Assembly: GCF_000332475.2 (NCBI RefSeq)
Contig: NZ_AOGX02000015.1
Span: 248,001-312,000 of the forward strand
Direction: 5' to 3'
Source: Leptospira yanagawae serovar Saopaulo str. Sao Paulo = ATCC 700523
GTDB lineage: Bacteria; Spirochaetota; Leptospiria; Leptospirales; Leptospiraceae
DNA length: 64,000 nucleotides
The notes beneath the pieces were generated by a model. It did not search any database. It had not been told where the DNA came from and saw only the letters and a list, made by a program, of their open reading frames with translations. This document shows positions 9,296-17,695 of this stretch, piece after piece. A program made the translations under genes and the position numbers. The first letter of the stretch is position 1; each line of letters starts with the position of its first letter.

Positions 9296-10693
9296 TTAGA
9301 ATGTGGCTGTGGCTTTCAAAACGATACTTCTGTCCAATCTACCATATTCGGAAATTGGAAATGTTACCGGTTTCGAAAACTGTTCTCTATATTCGACACG
9401 ATTTGATGCCTCCCCGGTACTGTCTACATACCATTTATTGGGTTCCCCTTTTGCATCATAGGAGCGAACTTCTGTGTACCCTAAAGCAAGCCTCGTTGTC
9501 GCAGTTAGGAACCATTCTCCAAAAATTTGTTTTGATACATAATAGGATTGGTTTGAATATCGGGGTTCCGTGGTTCCAGGTTGGAAACGCACCCAAGGCT
9601 CTCTTTCCACAGTTTCTGTGGCACGTAAGCCAGGGTTTGGTCCTCCCGTAGCTGCCTCACCGCGGGCAACAAGGCGTAGGATTCCATTCCCAAGCCCAAG
9701 CCATACGTAAGCGCCACGGCCAATTGCTTCCGGAACCATGGTTCCCTGTTGGTAGGGCGCCATTCGATCGACAATGGTTCCACCCAATTGTTTTTTGAAC
9801 ATCCCACCTAGTCCCAAATTAACTGTTTCTTTCCAAATTAGATTTGATTCTAAAGCGACCACTTGCTCTTGGTTGAGAGAAACTGGCCCTTGCCTTCTCG
9901 TATTTGGATTACCATCATCCAAAAGGCATTTTGTTTTTCCTTCTCGACATTCATCACTCGCATAACCAAAAGCATTCGATGCACGACCGAGCAGATGAAT
10001 TCCTGTTTTTAGATTTTCTGTCCAAGTTGGTTCCCATGCTATTTTTCCAATAACATCATATCCAGTGTTTGTTGTATTTTGAACATTTCTATAACCTTCG
10101 CCATTCACCACTGCGGTTTGAAGTGAAAATGACCTCCATCTAACCAGATAATTGATTCCTAAATCTACTGGGTCTCTAGCGAAACCAAGTGACTCGAGGG
10201 GTGATTTATCAAAATAACGCCAATCATAATACCCAGACCAAACCGAAAACATATGAGGTAATTCAAACATTCCAAATTGGATTTGGTGTTTTGTATTTCC
10301 TAGTTCGAATGTTTTTGCCAGGTTTGCTCGCCTAACAAGAAATACATATGGATTTTCTTTTGTTCCCGTTCCAACAGAAGTGTCATTTGTTAGTGCATCA
10401 TTTCTAAGAATTTCTCCCCAAAATTCTACTTTTAATCCTAAATCTTCCCATTCTTTGGAAATGGAAAACAAGGTCCAGGGCATGGAAAATCCAGACTTAT
10501 CGGAAGGGGAAAGGTCGGTGGTTCCAGAAGCTTTGTCTCGGATTCGTAACGAAGCCGTGGGAGTGATGATGGCACCTAGTTTTAAACCATAATAACCATC
10601 TGGTTCTTCTTTTTTAGTCGTAATTACCTCTTCACCTAATATAGGATAGGTGAAGAGTGAAAGTATGAAAATATATCGATAAATAAACTTCAC
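9296..10693 (-). CDS. Outer-membrane beta-barrel protein, porin-like
   Basis: The 465-residue protein has a signal peptide ending near LGEE (about residue 21). The rest has alternating hydrophobic and polar residues, many aromatic residues and Gly, and ends in LKATATF, the terminal Phe usual in outer-membrane barrels. I do not recognise a specific porin family. The start is GTG and overlaps the stop of the FecR-like gene (GTGA). It shares an operon with that gene and with the DsbD-like gene, so it may be the surface channel of a redox or transport module. Confidence 0.75.
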   Translation of the reverse strand: MKFIYRYIFILSLFTYPILGEEVITTKKEEPDGYYGLKLGAIITPTASLRIRDKASGTTDLSPSDKSGFSMPWTLFSISKEWEDLGLKVEFWGEILRNDALTNDTSVGTGTKENPYVFLVRRANLAKTFELGNTKHQIQFGMFELPHMFSVWSGYYDWRYFDKSPLESLGFARDPVDLGINYLVRWRSFSLQTAVVNGEGYRNVQNTTNTGYDVIGKIAWEPTWTENLKTGIHLLGRASNAFGYASDECREGKTKCLLDDGNPNTRRQGPVSLNQEQVVALESNLIWKETVNLGLGGMFKKQLGGTIVDRMAPYQQGTMVPEAIGRGAYVWLGLGNGILRLVARGEAATGGPNPGLRATETVEREPWVRFQPGTTEPRYSNQSYYVSKQIFGEWFLTATTRLALGYTEVRSYDAKGEPNKWYVDSTGEASNRVEYREQFSKPVTFPISEYGRLDRSIVLKATATF

Positions 10694-11385
10694 TTTTTGC
10701 CGTAAGTTTCATCCGGTGTAATCGATTTGTCTTCCCAACCAATTGGTTTATGGCATGGCAAACAACGATTCAACATTGGAAATTCCTTTCGCTTTTCTTT
10801 CAAAAGAACGGTAGCCCCTTCTTTTGTGATGATATCCTTATATTCGTTTTTCTCAAGTTCCGTGGCACCTTCTTTTTTCGCACCACCTGTCCCTTTTGGA
10901 AAATCAGTCCCGTTGATATTCACAAGACCTTCACAAACACAGGTATAACCCCGTTTTTCTTTTTCTTCAAAAAAGACACCAAATGCAGTCCCTCGCACTC
11001 CCGCAGTGGTTGTTGGTGTGGAAACCTCAAAACTTCCTTTTTTGAAATTGTTCACCCGAAACCAAGCCGCTCCATTTTGGACAAAAGCTTTCGCTACCTT
11101 TTTCTCAGAATTCCATTCTTTTAAGGTAAATTCTGTATTTGGTTGGATTCTGATTTCTGTTTCTTGGTACAAAAAGTCGACTTTCGAACCATTTCCTGTT
11201 TTGATCCGATCACCGGGTTTGAGTACATCGTTTACCTTCAGGGTTTTCCAAAGTTTGGAAGTATCAGATGCTGATAAAAAACTCACTTTCCCACGTGTGA
11301 AGGTAGCGACGGCAAAGTCTTCTGCAAACAGGGAAACGGAAGTTAGGAGAGAAAAAAGGATGGTTAGAGGGATTTTGAGGCTCAT
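10690..11385 (-). CDS. FecR-domain protein with a single C-terminal CxxCH haem motif
   Basis: I prefer the start at 11385 (MSLKIPLTILFSLL), which places the signal peptide at the N-terminus; the frame is open 12 codons further up to 11421. After cleavage near FAED the protein has a FecR-like domain: KVSFLSASD, LKPGDRIKTGNGSKV, then the typical STPTTTAGVRGTAFGV. Near the C-terminus is CLPCH, a c-type haem attachment motif, about 24 residues from the end. FecR domains usually sense or bind at the cell surface; a c-haem on one is unusual. It overlaps the outer-membrane protein gene and sits with a DsbD-like gene that could keep its cysteines reduced. Confidence 0.75.
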   Translation of the reverse strand: MSLKIPLTILFSLLTSVSLFAEDFAVATFTRGKVSFLSASDTSKLWKTLKVNDVLKPGDRIKTGNGSKVDFLYQETEIRIQPNTEFTLKEWNSEKKVAKAFVQNGAAWFRVNNFKKGSFEVSTPTTTAGVRGTAFGVFFEEKEKRGYTCVCEGLVNINGTDFPKGTGGAKKEGATELEKNEYKDIITKEGATVLLKEKRKEFPMLNRCLPCHKPIGWEDKSITPDETYGKK

Positions 11386-11455
11386 AATCACTCTAACAAC
11401 CATAGGGAAATAAATTATCAATCAAAAACTAAATTAGCAAGGATATCCTAAGACC

Positions 11456-12379
11456 TTACCAAGGGATGGCAAATCCCAACTGAGACAATTTGTACTCCAA
11501 TTCCTCACGTTCTCGGCTTTTTTTAGCGGTTGTTCCTTGGTCATCTAACATTCCCAGTTCGATCGCTTTTTTACGAGCACCTTCCTTTCCCGAAACATTC
11601 AGAGCTGCGATGATTTCTGTGTCATATTTCGTTAAGTGAAGGGCACTCAATCGGTAGTCCACAAACGCTTCCCAAGTATGAGGTACCCATTTTTTTACAA
11701 TTTGTTCACCAATGGTTTTCGCAAATAAACGAATTTCTAATTGAGCATGATCGTCCATTCTGAGTGCCAAAAAATGGAGTAAATTATGTAAGTCTATTTT
11801 CCAATACGCTTCTGTGTAAGTTGCGAGGGGAAGGTCCTTTCTTGCTTGTTCACGGGCAACACCCATTTCCAATCTTTCATTGTAAATATCATTGGCAAAT
11901 TTTTGGAATTCCGTTTCACGCTTTGTTAGGTGGTCACCTTTAGATGATTCTAAAAATCCATCACTTCCTTGTTTGTTACCTACTGATTGTACACGCCATT
12001 CTCCAGGCAAAGTAGTCTGTGCAGAATCAATGGCTACGGAATAACGCGTAGAGTATTCATTGACATTTGCCATACGATGGCGGATCCACTGACGCCAAGT
12101 GTCCATGGGAACTCTTACATGTAGCTTTAGTTCGCACATTTCAAAAGGAGTGCTGTGGCGATGGCGCATCAAATAACGAATGAGACCTCGGTCTTCATTT
12201 ACCTTTTTTGTTCCTTTTCCGTACGAAACGCGTGCAGCCTGAACGATTGATTCATCTGAGCCCATGTAATCCACAAGTCTGACAAACCCATCATCCAAAA
12301 TTGGGAAAGGTTTTCCTAAAATGGAGTCTAATTCGGGAACGGATACTCTTGAAATGGATTCGAAATCAGATTGTTGCAT
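11456..12379 (-). CDS. thyX: Flavin-dependent thymidylate synthase
   Basis: The 307-residue protein has the ThyX signature RHRx7S (Arg100-His101-Arg102 to Ser110, RHRMANVNEYS) and the preceding RHRHSTPFE (72-80). It makes dTMP from dUMP with methylenetetrahydrofolate, FAD and NAD(P)H, replacing ThyA. It carries about 25 extra residues at the N-terminus and a charged C-terminal tail (KKSREREELEYK). It is transcribed alone or with the FecR-like gene 70 bases downstream. Confidence 0.95.
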   Translation of the reverse strand: MQQSDFESISRVSVPELDSILGKPFPILDDGFVRLVDYMGSDESIVQAARVSYGKGTKKVNEDRGLIRYLMRHRHSTPFEMCELKLHVRVPMDTWRQWIRHRMANVNEYSTRYSVAIDSAQTTLPGEWRVQSVGNKQGSDGFLESSKGDHLTKRETEFQKFANDIYNERLEMGVAREQARKDLPLATYTEAYWKIDLHNLLHFLALRMDDHAQLEIRLFAKTIGEQIVKKWVPHTWEAFVDYRLSALHLTKYDTEIIAALNVSGKEGARKKAIELGMLDDQGTTAKKSREREELEYKLSQLGFAIPW

Positions 12380-12470
12380 ATTAGCTTTATTTTTTAGTTC
12401 ACAGGCATATGAAAAGTCGAAAATAGAGTTATAGCGTACCGCACAGGCACATAAATAGAAAGGATGCTAA

Positions 12471-14348
12471 ATGGCACTTGAAGAAAATACTTTGGAAGAT
12501 CGTTTGATCAAAATTTCCACCAGAGAAAGTAACAAAAATCTCATGGTTAGCCCGGATAAAATTTATATTTTTCCGGTGCCAAAAACCACCTTCCAATTTT
12601 TGGAAAATATTTGGCAATCTTTCACGAACAAAATGGTTTCGCTTGTAGATTTTAACGACGATCCCATTTTTAATTTTTCGATTTTTGAAGTCATTGACCA
12701 AGATGAAATGAAAATCGTGGCAACTGCCACCCATTTCAAACTGAGAGAAATCGCAGAACGCCGCAAAATCCCTGGAATCGAAGAGTACATCAAAAAATCG
12801 AGACCCATCCATTTGGCCGATCCAAGGAATGAATCTGCACGTTTCATTCGAAAAGCGATCATTGATTTTAACAAAGGACTTCGTCCCGAAGTCACATTTG
12901 TGAATCTGAAAGAAGAAGAAATTCACCCTGAGAAAAAAGTTTTACTTTCTGAAACCATGAACCATGCCATTGGGATTCCACTTTTTGTGAACGAAAACCC
13001 AATTGGAATTTTATGGGGTATTACCAAAGATCCAATCCCTGAAGACCAAATCAGGCAGTTAACATTACAATTGTATTCTCTTTTTGATGTAATCGAGTTT
13101 GTTGTGGCAAAGGAAATGGAATCGGGGAACGACCATTACATTGCCCAAAAGAATATCGAAAAAGCAGATACGGTTTCTAACTCAAGAAACCTCTTTTACA
13201 CGACTACCAAAGACCAAAAAGAACCGGTAACATCGATAATCTTTAAATCTCACCAGTATAACATTGAATATAGAATGGATGCATCCTTCATTATTCCAAC
13301 AACTGACGGTTATGCGGTATCACTCAAAAGTTTTATTCCCGAAAAATTAAACAACACAGGTAAAAACCTTCTTCTCATCCCTGGATTTTTTTGTCGGCGT
13401 TCTGTAATGGACAAATTGGCAAAAGAATTGGCGCTCAAATATGGATACAGAGTGTTCTTAATGGACATGCGTGGTCGGTCGAGACAAACCATGCCAAAAC
13501 ATGGAAAAAAAGAAGGATGGACCGTTGATAATTACATCCAAGACGATTTTCCTGAGGTACTTCGTTGGATTCGTTGGCACTATCCTAGTGAGAGAACTGT
13601 TGTCGTTGGGCACAGTATGGGAGGGATGATCCCAAGATTTTACGTTTCTTCTTATGAAACAATCAAAGAACTCAAAGAAGAATTCAATTTACCTCAACCG
13701 GAAGAATACATTGCAGGGATTGTCTCCATTACCTCACCAAATTATATCAGCTTAAAATCAAATTTTATTGGGTTGGATACGTTGAAACGAGGGTTTAGTA
13801 TGCTCCCTCATAAAATGATTTCGGATATGATTTTAAGTATGGCAAGTTTTTCGATGCAAGCGACCATACAAACCATCGATCTCAAAAAATTCTTCAAACT
13901 GATTTTAAATCTTCATTCAAGTCTTAGAAGTTTTAGTTATAATATTGGAACCAAATCACTAACGATCAAAGACTTTGTGGGTTATAAAGAAATCACTCCT
14001 CCAGAATGGTATTTTCTCATGGAAGACGTATTTTGCGAAGAATCTGTCTCTGTGATCATGCAGTTTTTCCAAAGCCAAATTTCCAATGAAAGGAGTTTTT
14101 GGTCAAACGATGGTCGTATCAATTACACAGAGAATTTTTTGAACAATTTCACGATGCCAATCTATAGTGTGGTTGGAACTGTTGATAAAATTGTTCCAGA
14201 AGAAAGTTTAACAGAATTAAAAGATCTCAAATCAGAAAACAAAGTTACTACTTATTTTGAACAAGGCCATCTTGGGATTATATTCCATGGCGAAACAGTT
14301 AGAAAAATTTGTAAGGGAATGGACGAGTGGATACAAGGGTTAAAATGA
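12471..14348 (+). CDS. GAF-like sensor domain fused to alpha/beta hydrolase
   Basis: The 625-residue protein has two parts. The first 240 residues look like a GAF-type domain (ETMNHAIGIPLFVNENPIGILWG is the telling segment, residues 162-184, in part), preceded by an unfamiliar region. The second part is an alpha/beta hydrolase: an oxyanion segment LLLIPGFFCRRS, nucleophile elbow GHSMGG with Ser382, probable acid Asp572 (VVGTVDK) and His600 (QGHLG). No signal peptide, so it is cytoplasmic. A GAF domain joined to a hydrolase is unusual and suggests ligand-gated activity, though the substrate is unknown. The gene starts 91 bases from divergent thyX. Confidence 0.75.
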   Translation: MALEENTLEDRLIKISTRESNKNLMVSPDKIYIFPVPKTTFQFLENIWQSFTNKMVSLVDFNDDPIFNFSIFEVIDQDEMKIVATATHFKLREIAERRKIPGIEEYIKKSRPIHLADPRNESARFIRKAIIDFNKGLRPEVTFVNLKEEEIHPEKKVLLSETMNHAIGIPLFVNENPIGILWGITKDPIPEDQIRQLTLQLYSLFDVIEFVVAKEMESGNDHYIAQKNIEKADTVSNSRNLFYTTTKDQKEPVTSIIFKSHQYNIEYRMDASFIIPTTDGYAVSLKSFIPEKLNNTGKNLLLIPGFFCRRSVMDKLAKELALKYGYRVFLMDMRGRSRQTMPKHGKKEGWTVDNYIQDDFPEVLRWIRWHYPSERTVVVGHSMGGMIPRFYVSSYETIKELKEEFNLPQPEEYIAGIVSITSPNYISLKSNFIGLDTLKRGFSMLPHKMISDMILSMASFSMQATIQTIDLKKFFKLILNLHSSLRSFSYNIGTKSLTIKDFVGYKEITPPEWYFLMEDVFCEESVSVIMQFFQSQISNERSFWSNDGRINYTENFLNNFTMPIYSVVGTVDKIVPEESLTELKDLKSENKVTTYFEQGHLGIIFHGETVRKICKGMDEWIQGLK

Positions 14349-14360
14349 CCTAAGATTCCC

Positions 14361-14882
14361 CTAACGACCGCTAAATCGATTCCGAATTAGTTCCATTTCT
14401 TTTAGCAAAGTGGCATCGCGGCCTGCTAAAAGGTAGGCTCCTCTTACTGGGATACTTGTGATTTCTGAATCTTCGATGATGGTCACAACCGTTCCAGGGA
14501 TTTTTGGTTCCAAAACATAGGTCCATGCACCACGCATTTTAAAACTGGCATCCGTCAGTTCGATTTTCCACCTGCGATTGGGGATGGACTCTTTCAGTTC
14601 AAATATCATAAAGCCACCCATATCTGGTGTTTCCATCCATTTTGTTGGAGTTCCATCTGGCTTTGCTTCCAAAATTTGAATCGCCACTACCTCTTTTCTT
14701 CGATTCGGAAGGTCATTGATATCTGTAATATAATTCCATATGTCTTCAGGTTCTGCTTTTAGCCATTCACTTGTTTCTTTATGGAATTTCGGATCTTGGA
14801 AATAACCCACAGCCAAAAATAAAATAACGAGACCGATCAGCAAAAAACTTGTTCCAAAAGCAAAAAGAAGAATTCGTTTCAT
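14361..14882 (-). CDS. Membrane-anchored SRPBCC (polyketide cyclase-like) protein
   Basis: The 173-residue protein starts with one membrane segment (LLFAFGTSFLLIGLVILFLAVGYF, about 4-27, in part) followed by a START/SRPBCC-type lipid-binding fold: SEWLKAEPEDIWNYITDINDLP is the classical first helix-strand region, and a final helix lies near LLKEMELIRNRF. Such domains bind hydrophobic ligands. The function here is unknown. It converges with the GAF/hydrolase gene (12 bases apart) and diverges from the NTF2-like gene. Confidence 0.7.
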   Translation of the reverse strand: MKRILLFAFGTSFLLIGLVILFLAVGYFQDPKFHKETSEWLKAEPEDIWNYITDINDLPNRRKEVVAIQILEAKPDGTPTKWMETPDMGGFMIFELKESIPNRRWKIELTDASFKMRGAWTYVLEPKIPGTVVTIIEDSEITSIPVRGAYLLAGRDATLLKEMELIRNRFSGR

Positions 14883-14933
14883 AGCTTTTTTTCTTGCTAT
14901 ATGCCCATAGGATCAATCATAATCTTTTCCACA

Positions 14934-15407
14934 ATGAATGCAAATGAAGAGTTGATCCAAAAGTTTTATACAGCTTTCCAAAATAAAGATGGGCAATCTA
15001 TGGTATCCGTTTACCATCCAGAGATTCAGTTTGAAGACCCCGCGTTTGGGAAATTAAAAGGAAAAGAAGTGGGAGCAATGTGGCTTATGTTATTGGAAAG
15101 AAGCCAAAACCTAACCATTCGATTTTCCAATATCAAAGCAAATGAAATGGAAGGTTCAGCAGATTGGGAAGCCGATTATAGTTTTAGCAAAACAGGACGT
15201 CTCGTTCAAAATAAAATCCATGCAAGATTTACCTTCAAAGAAGGAAAGATCATCCAACATAAAGATCATTTTTCAATGTGGAAATGGCTTGGAATGGCAA
15301 TGGGTCCTATTGGGTATCTACTTGGATGGTGGCCTGCTCTCGGCAACAAAGTCAAAAAAGAAGCAATCACAGGATTACAACTTTATATGAAACGCAAACG
15401 AATGTAG
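14934..15407 (+). CDS. NTF2-like / SnoaL-type protein
   Basis: I choose the ATG at 14934 (MNANEELIQKFYTAFQ), which begins the NTF2-like fold as in homologues; an upstream ATG at 14901 in frame is possible, and neither has a clear ribosome site. The fold shows an N-terminal helix pair, YHPEIQFEDPAFG, and a curved sheet ending HKDHFSMWKW. Members are small ligand-binding or isomerase proteins; this one could be an enzyme or carrier of unknown substrate. Product 157 residues. Confidence 0.7.
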   Translation: MNANEELIQKFYTAFQNKDGQSMVSVYHPEIQFEDPAFGKLKGKEVGAMWLMLLERSQNLTIRFSNIKANEMEGSADWEADYSFSKTGRLVQNKIHARFTFKEGKIIQHKDHFSMWKWLGMAMGPIGYLLGWWPALGNKVKKEAITGLQLYMKRKRM

Positions 15408-15431
15408 TATTTATGGAAAGATTGCCAAATC

Positions 15432-15791
15432 CTACTCAGGATTTGGCATATTGGAAAGTCCGCCAGCATTGATCACTTGTTTGTATCCAATGGATTCTAA
15501 AAAAGATTTGGCGCTGCCACTCCTTCCACCAGAAGCACAATACAGAATGATGGTTTGGTTTTTGTCACCAAACTCATCCACTCGTTTCGATACCTCGTCA
15601 ACTGGAATGTTTTTTGCGGTTGGATAATGACCTGCATTAAATTCTGCAACTGTACGCACATCTACTACCAATGCACCAGAATCAATTTTTTCTTTGAGTT
15701 GCGATTGGTCCATACCTGATGCATTTCTCAATTGGTAAATGATAAACAAAACTGCGATAATTACGATAGCGACTGCGATCATTCGATTCAA
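15432..15791 (-). CDS. Membrane-anchored rhodanese-like protein
   Basis: The 119-residue protein has one N-terminal membrane segment (about 4-20) and a single rhodanese domain with the active loop CASGGRS (Cys85). Single-domain rhodaneses move sulfane sulfur or act in thiol redox. The start is unusual: a TTG at 15791 overlaps the hisI stop and sits 5 bases after a strong GGAG, while the ATG at 15782 is too far from it (14 bases). Translation is therefore probably from TTG, coupled to hisI. It is the last gene of the metG operon. Confidence 0.85.
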   Translation of the reverse strand: MNRMIAVAIVIIAVLFIIYQLRNASGMDQSQLKEKIDSGALVVDVRTVAEFNAGHYPTAKNIPVDEVSKRVDEFGDKNQTIILYCASGGRSGSAKSFLESIGYKQVINAGGLSNMPNPE

Positions 15792-16396
15792 ATCTTCTCC
15801 CCCACTTTATTAGAATAGACGAATGAAATAGATTCATTTTGACCGATCTTTCTAAAAAAACAGGAATAATAACCAGTATGGCAGGCCGCTCCAATTTGAT
15901 CTGTCACATATTGGACAAAAAAAGGATCCATGTGAACATAAATCTGTTTTAACTTCTGAAAGTGACCAGATTCTTCACCTTTTACCCATTTTCCATTACG
16001 CGACCGACTAAAGTATGTTCCGTTCCCAGTTTCAATGGCATTGAGTAAACTTTCTTTTTTCCCCCATGCCAACATCAAATCTTTTCCAGTTAGATCTTGT
16101 GCTAAAAATGGAGAAATGGTTGGTAAGGAATGCAATAAAGAATCAATTTTATCATGGGAAACTACTATCTTTCCATCTTCCCATAACAATTGTTTAGCGA
16201 AACTTTTCTTTTGTGGAGATATTTCTAAAAAACAATCTTCATCGCAATCCACATACAATTGATTCAGTGTAAAATCGAAATTCTGGATATGTTCTTCTAT
16301 TTGTTTTGAAGTTAAAATTTGTAAGGAAACATCGTGAGACAAAAAGTTAGTTTTTGATAGTAATACTATATCCTTTTCTTTAGGAATTTGTATCAT
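15788..16396 (-). CDS. hisI: Phosphoribosyl-AMP cyclohydrolase-like protein with displaced metal motif
   Basis: The 202-residue protein has the HisI core from about residue 94: QDLTGKDLMLAW, GTYFSRSRNGKWVKGEESGH, and the zinc motif ACHTGYYSCF (Cys172, Cys179). HisI opens the ring of phosphoribosyl-AMP in histidine synthesis and needs a DCDxD segment (one zinc Cys, three Asp for magnesium) just before that motif. Here that segment reads HMDPF (155-159), so the key residues are gone. A DCDED followed by Cys lies instead at residues 50-55 in an N-terminal extension of about 90 residues absent from ordinary HisI. It overlaps the cyclase gene (ATGA) and the rhodanese gene. No other his genes are nearby. 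Confidence 0.8.
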   Translation of the reverse strand: MIQIPKEKDIVLLSKTNFLSHDVSLQILTSKQIEEHIQNFDFTLNQLYVDCDEDCFLEISPQKKSFAKQLLWEDGKIVVSHDKIDSLLHSLPTISPFLAQDLTGKDLMLAWGKKESLLNAIETGNGTYFSRSRNGKWVKGEESGHFQKLKQIYVHMDPFFVQYVTDQIGAACHTGYYSCFFRKIGQNESISFVYSNKVGEKI

Positions 16397-17691
16397 GTAG
16401 TCACCTCAATTCCTAAAATCTCAGTCGTTTTCGTTTTGCCGCGGAGTGAAAGAGTTCCCAAAGTTTTAAATTTTAAATTTTGTTTAAACTCCAAACGGAT
16501 ATGATCAAACAGTTCTCTTGAAATCAAAAAATTCCGTTTTAACTCTTTACCAAGGGCTTCGAGGCGACTTGCGGCATTGACAGTATCACCAATCACAGTA
16601 TATTCCAAACGTTTTTCCACTCCCACGTTTCCAACGATGACAGGACCATAATGAATCCCTATCCGTATAGAAATTGGTTTTTCACCATTTGACTCTCTCT
16701 TTTTGTTCCACAGAGCCAATGCCTGTAACATGGCGATCCCAGCTTTTACAGAATTTGTTGCGTCTTCTTGGGAAATGGTTGGAGTTCCAAATGTCACCAT
16801 CATTCCATCTCCGATGAATTTATCGAGTGTTCCATGATTCTGAAAAACAATATCCAACATAAAACTGTGGTATTCTGATAATAGAGACATTGTTTTTTCA
16901 GGACCCAAACTCTCTGAGATCTGCGTGAAATTAGCAATATCACAAAATAATACGGCTACCGTTGATTCTTTCCCACCTGGTTTGAAAAAATCTTCACCTG
17001 CTTGGTCCAGTTCTTCTACCACGTTTGGTGAAAAATAACGAGTGAGCTGGGTCATCTTCACTTCATTCGTAACGGCGGAAAGCACAGTTCGCCGAACACG
17101 ATAGGTTAGGTAAGCCAAAAAGAATCCTAATACACCAATGATACCCATTGACATGATATAGTTGTTCACGTGGGCAGCTGGACCCAAAAAAGCTTCCTTA
17201 AAATTTTCCGTACTTATAAACCTTGGGTCTTGTTGTGCATACACTAAAATCCCAGCTTGGCTAATCACGACACCTAGAGCATATAACATAGGATAAATGG
17301 GTTGGATACTAAATGCGTTTATGACCAGTGTACCTGCGATGATAAAATGGACATAGGTTTTGATTAGATAAGTTCTCGGAACTTGGGATTCCCCACCCAC
17401 CGCATTATACCAGATAAATGGAAGGATTGTGATGATCACAAGGTCTATTAAAACGCAGAAAAGTCCAACAAAGGATACATACTTTCCTTTTTTTAAAAAT
17501 TTTGAAAGTATATATAACACTAAATTCAGTGCTAAGGAAATTGCTGTTATGGTAAATAATTCAAACAAAGTTTGTGCAACAAAGAAAGTTCCAATCGTAA
17601 GTAAACTAAAGATAATCATTTTTCCATAGAGACTAAATTTAATCCCCTGGATTTCTTTTTCTCTTAGAATTTGTTCTGACTTTGTTGCCAT
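16393..17691 (-). CDS. Membrane-bound class III adenylate/guanylate cyclase
   Basis: The 432-residue protein has about six membrane segments in its first 200 residues and a C-terminal class III cyclase domain (about 235-425). Metal-binding and catalytic segments are visible: LFCDIANFT with the first metal Asp, GDGMMVTFG with the second, and VIGDTVNAASRLE near the C-terminus with the transition-state Asn/Arg pattern. It makes cyclic AMP (or GMP) from the triphosphate. It lies between metG (4 bases before) and hisI (overlapping ATGA), so expression is coupled to that operon. Confidence 0.88.
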   Translation of the reverse strand: MATKSEQILREKEIQGIKFSLYGKMIIFSLLTIGTFFVAQTLFELFTITAISLALNLVLYILSKFLKKGKYVSFVGLFCVLIDLVIITILPFIWYNAVGGESQVPRTYLIKTYVHFIIAGTLVINAFSIQPIYPMLYALGVVISQAGILVYAQQDPRFISTENFKEAFLGPAAHVNNYIMSMGIIGVLGFFLAYLTYRVRRTVLSAVTNEVKMTQLTRYFSPNVVEELDQAGEDFFKPGGKESTVAVLFCDIANFTQISESLGPEKTMSLLSEYHSFMLDIVFQNHGTLDKFIGDGMMVTFGTPTISQEDATNSVKAGIAMLQALALWNKKRESNGEKPISIRIGIHYGPVIVGNVGVEKRLEYTVIGDTVNAASRLEALGKELKRNFLISRELFDHIRLEFKQNLKFKTLGTLSLRGKTKTTEILGIEVTT

Positions 17692-17695
17692 TTTC

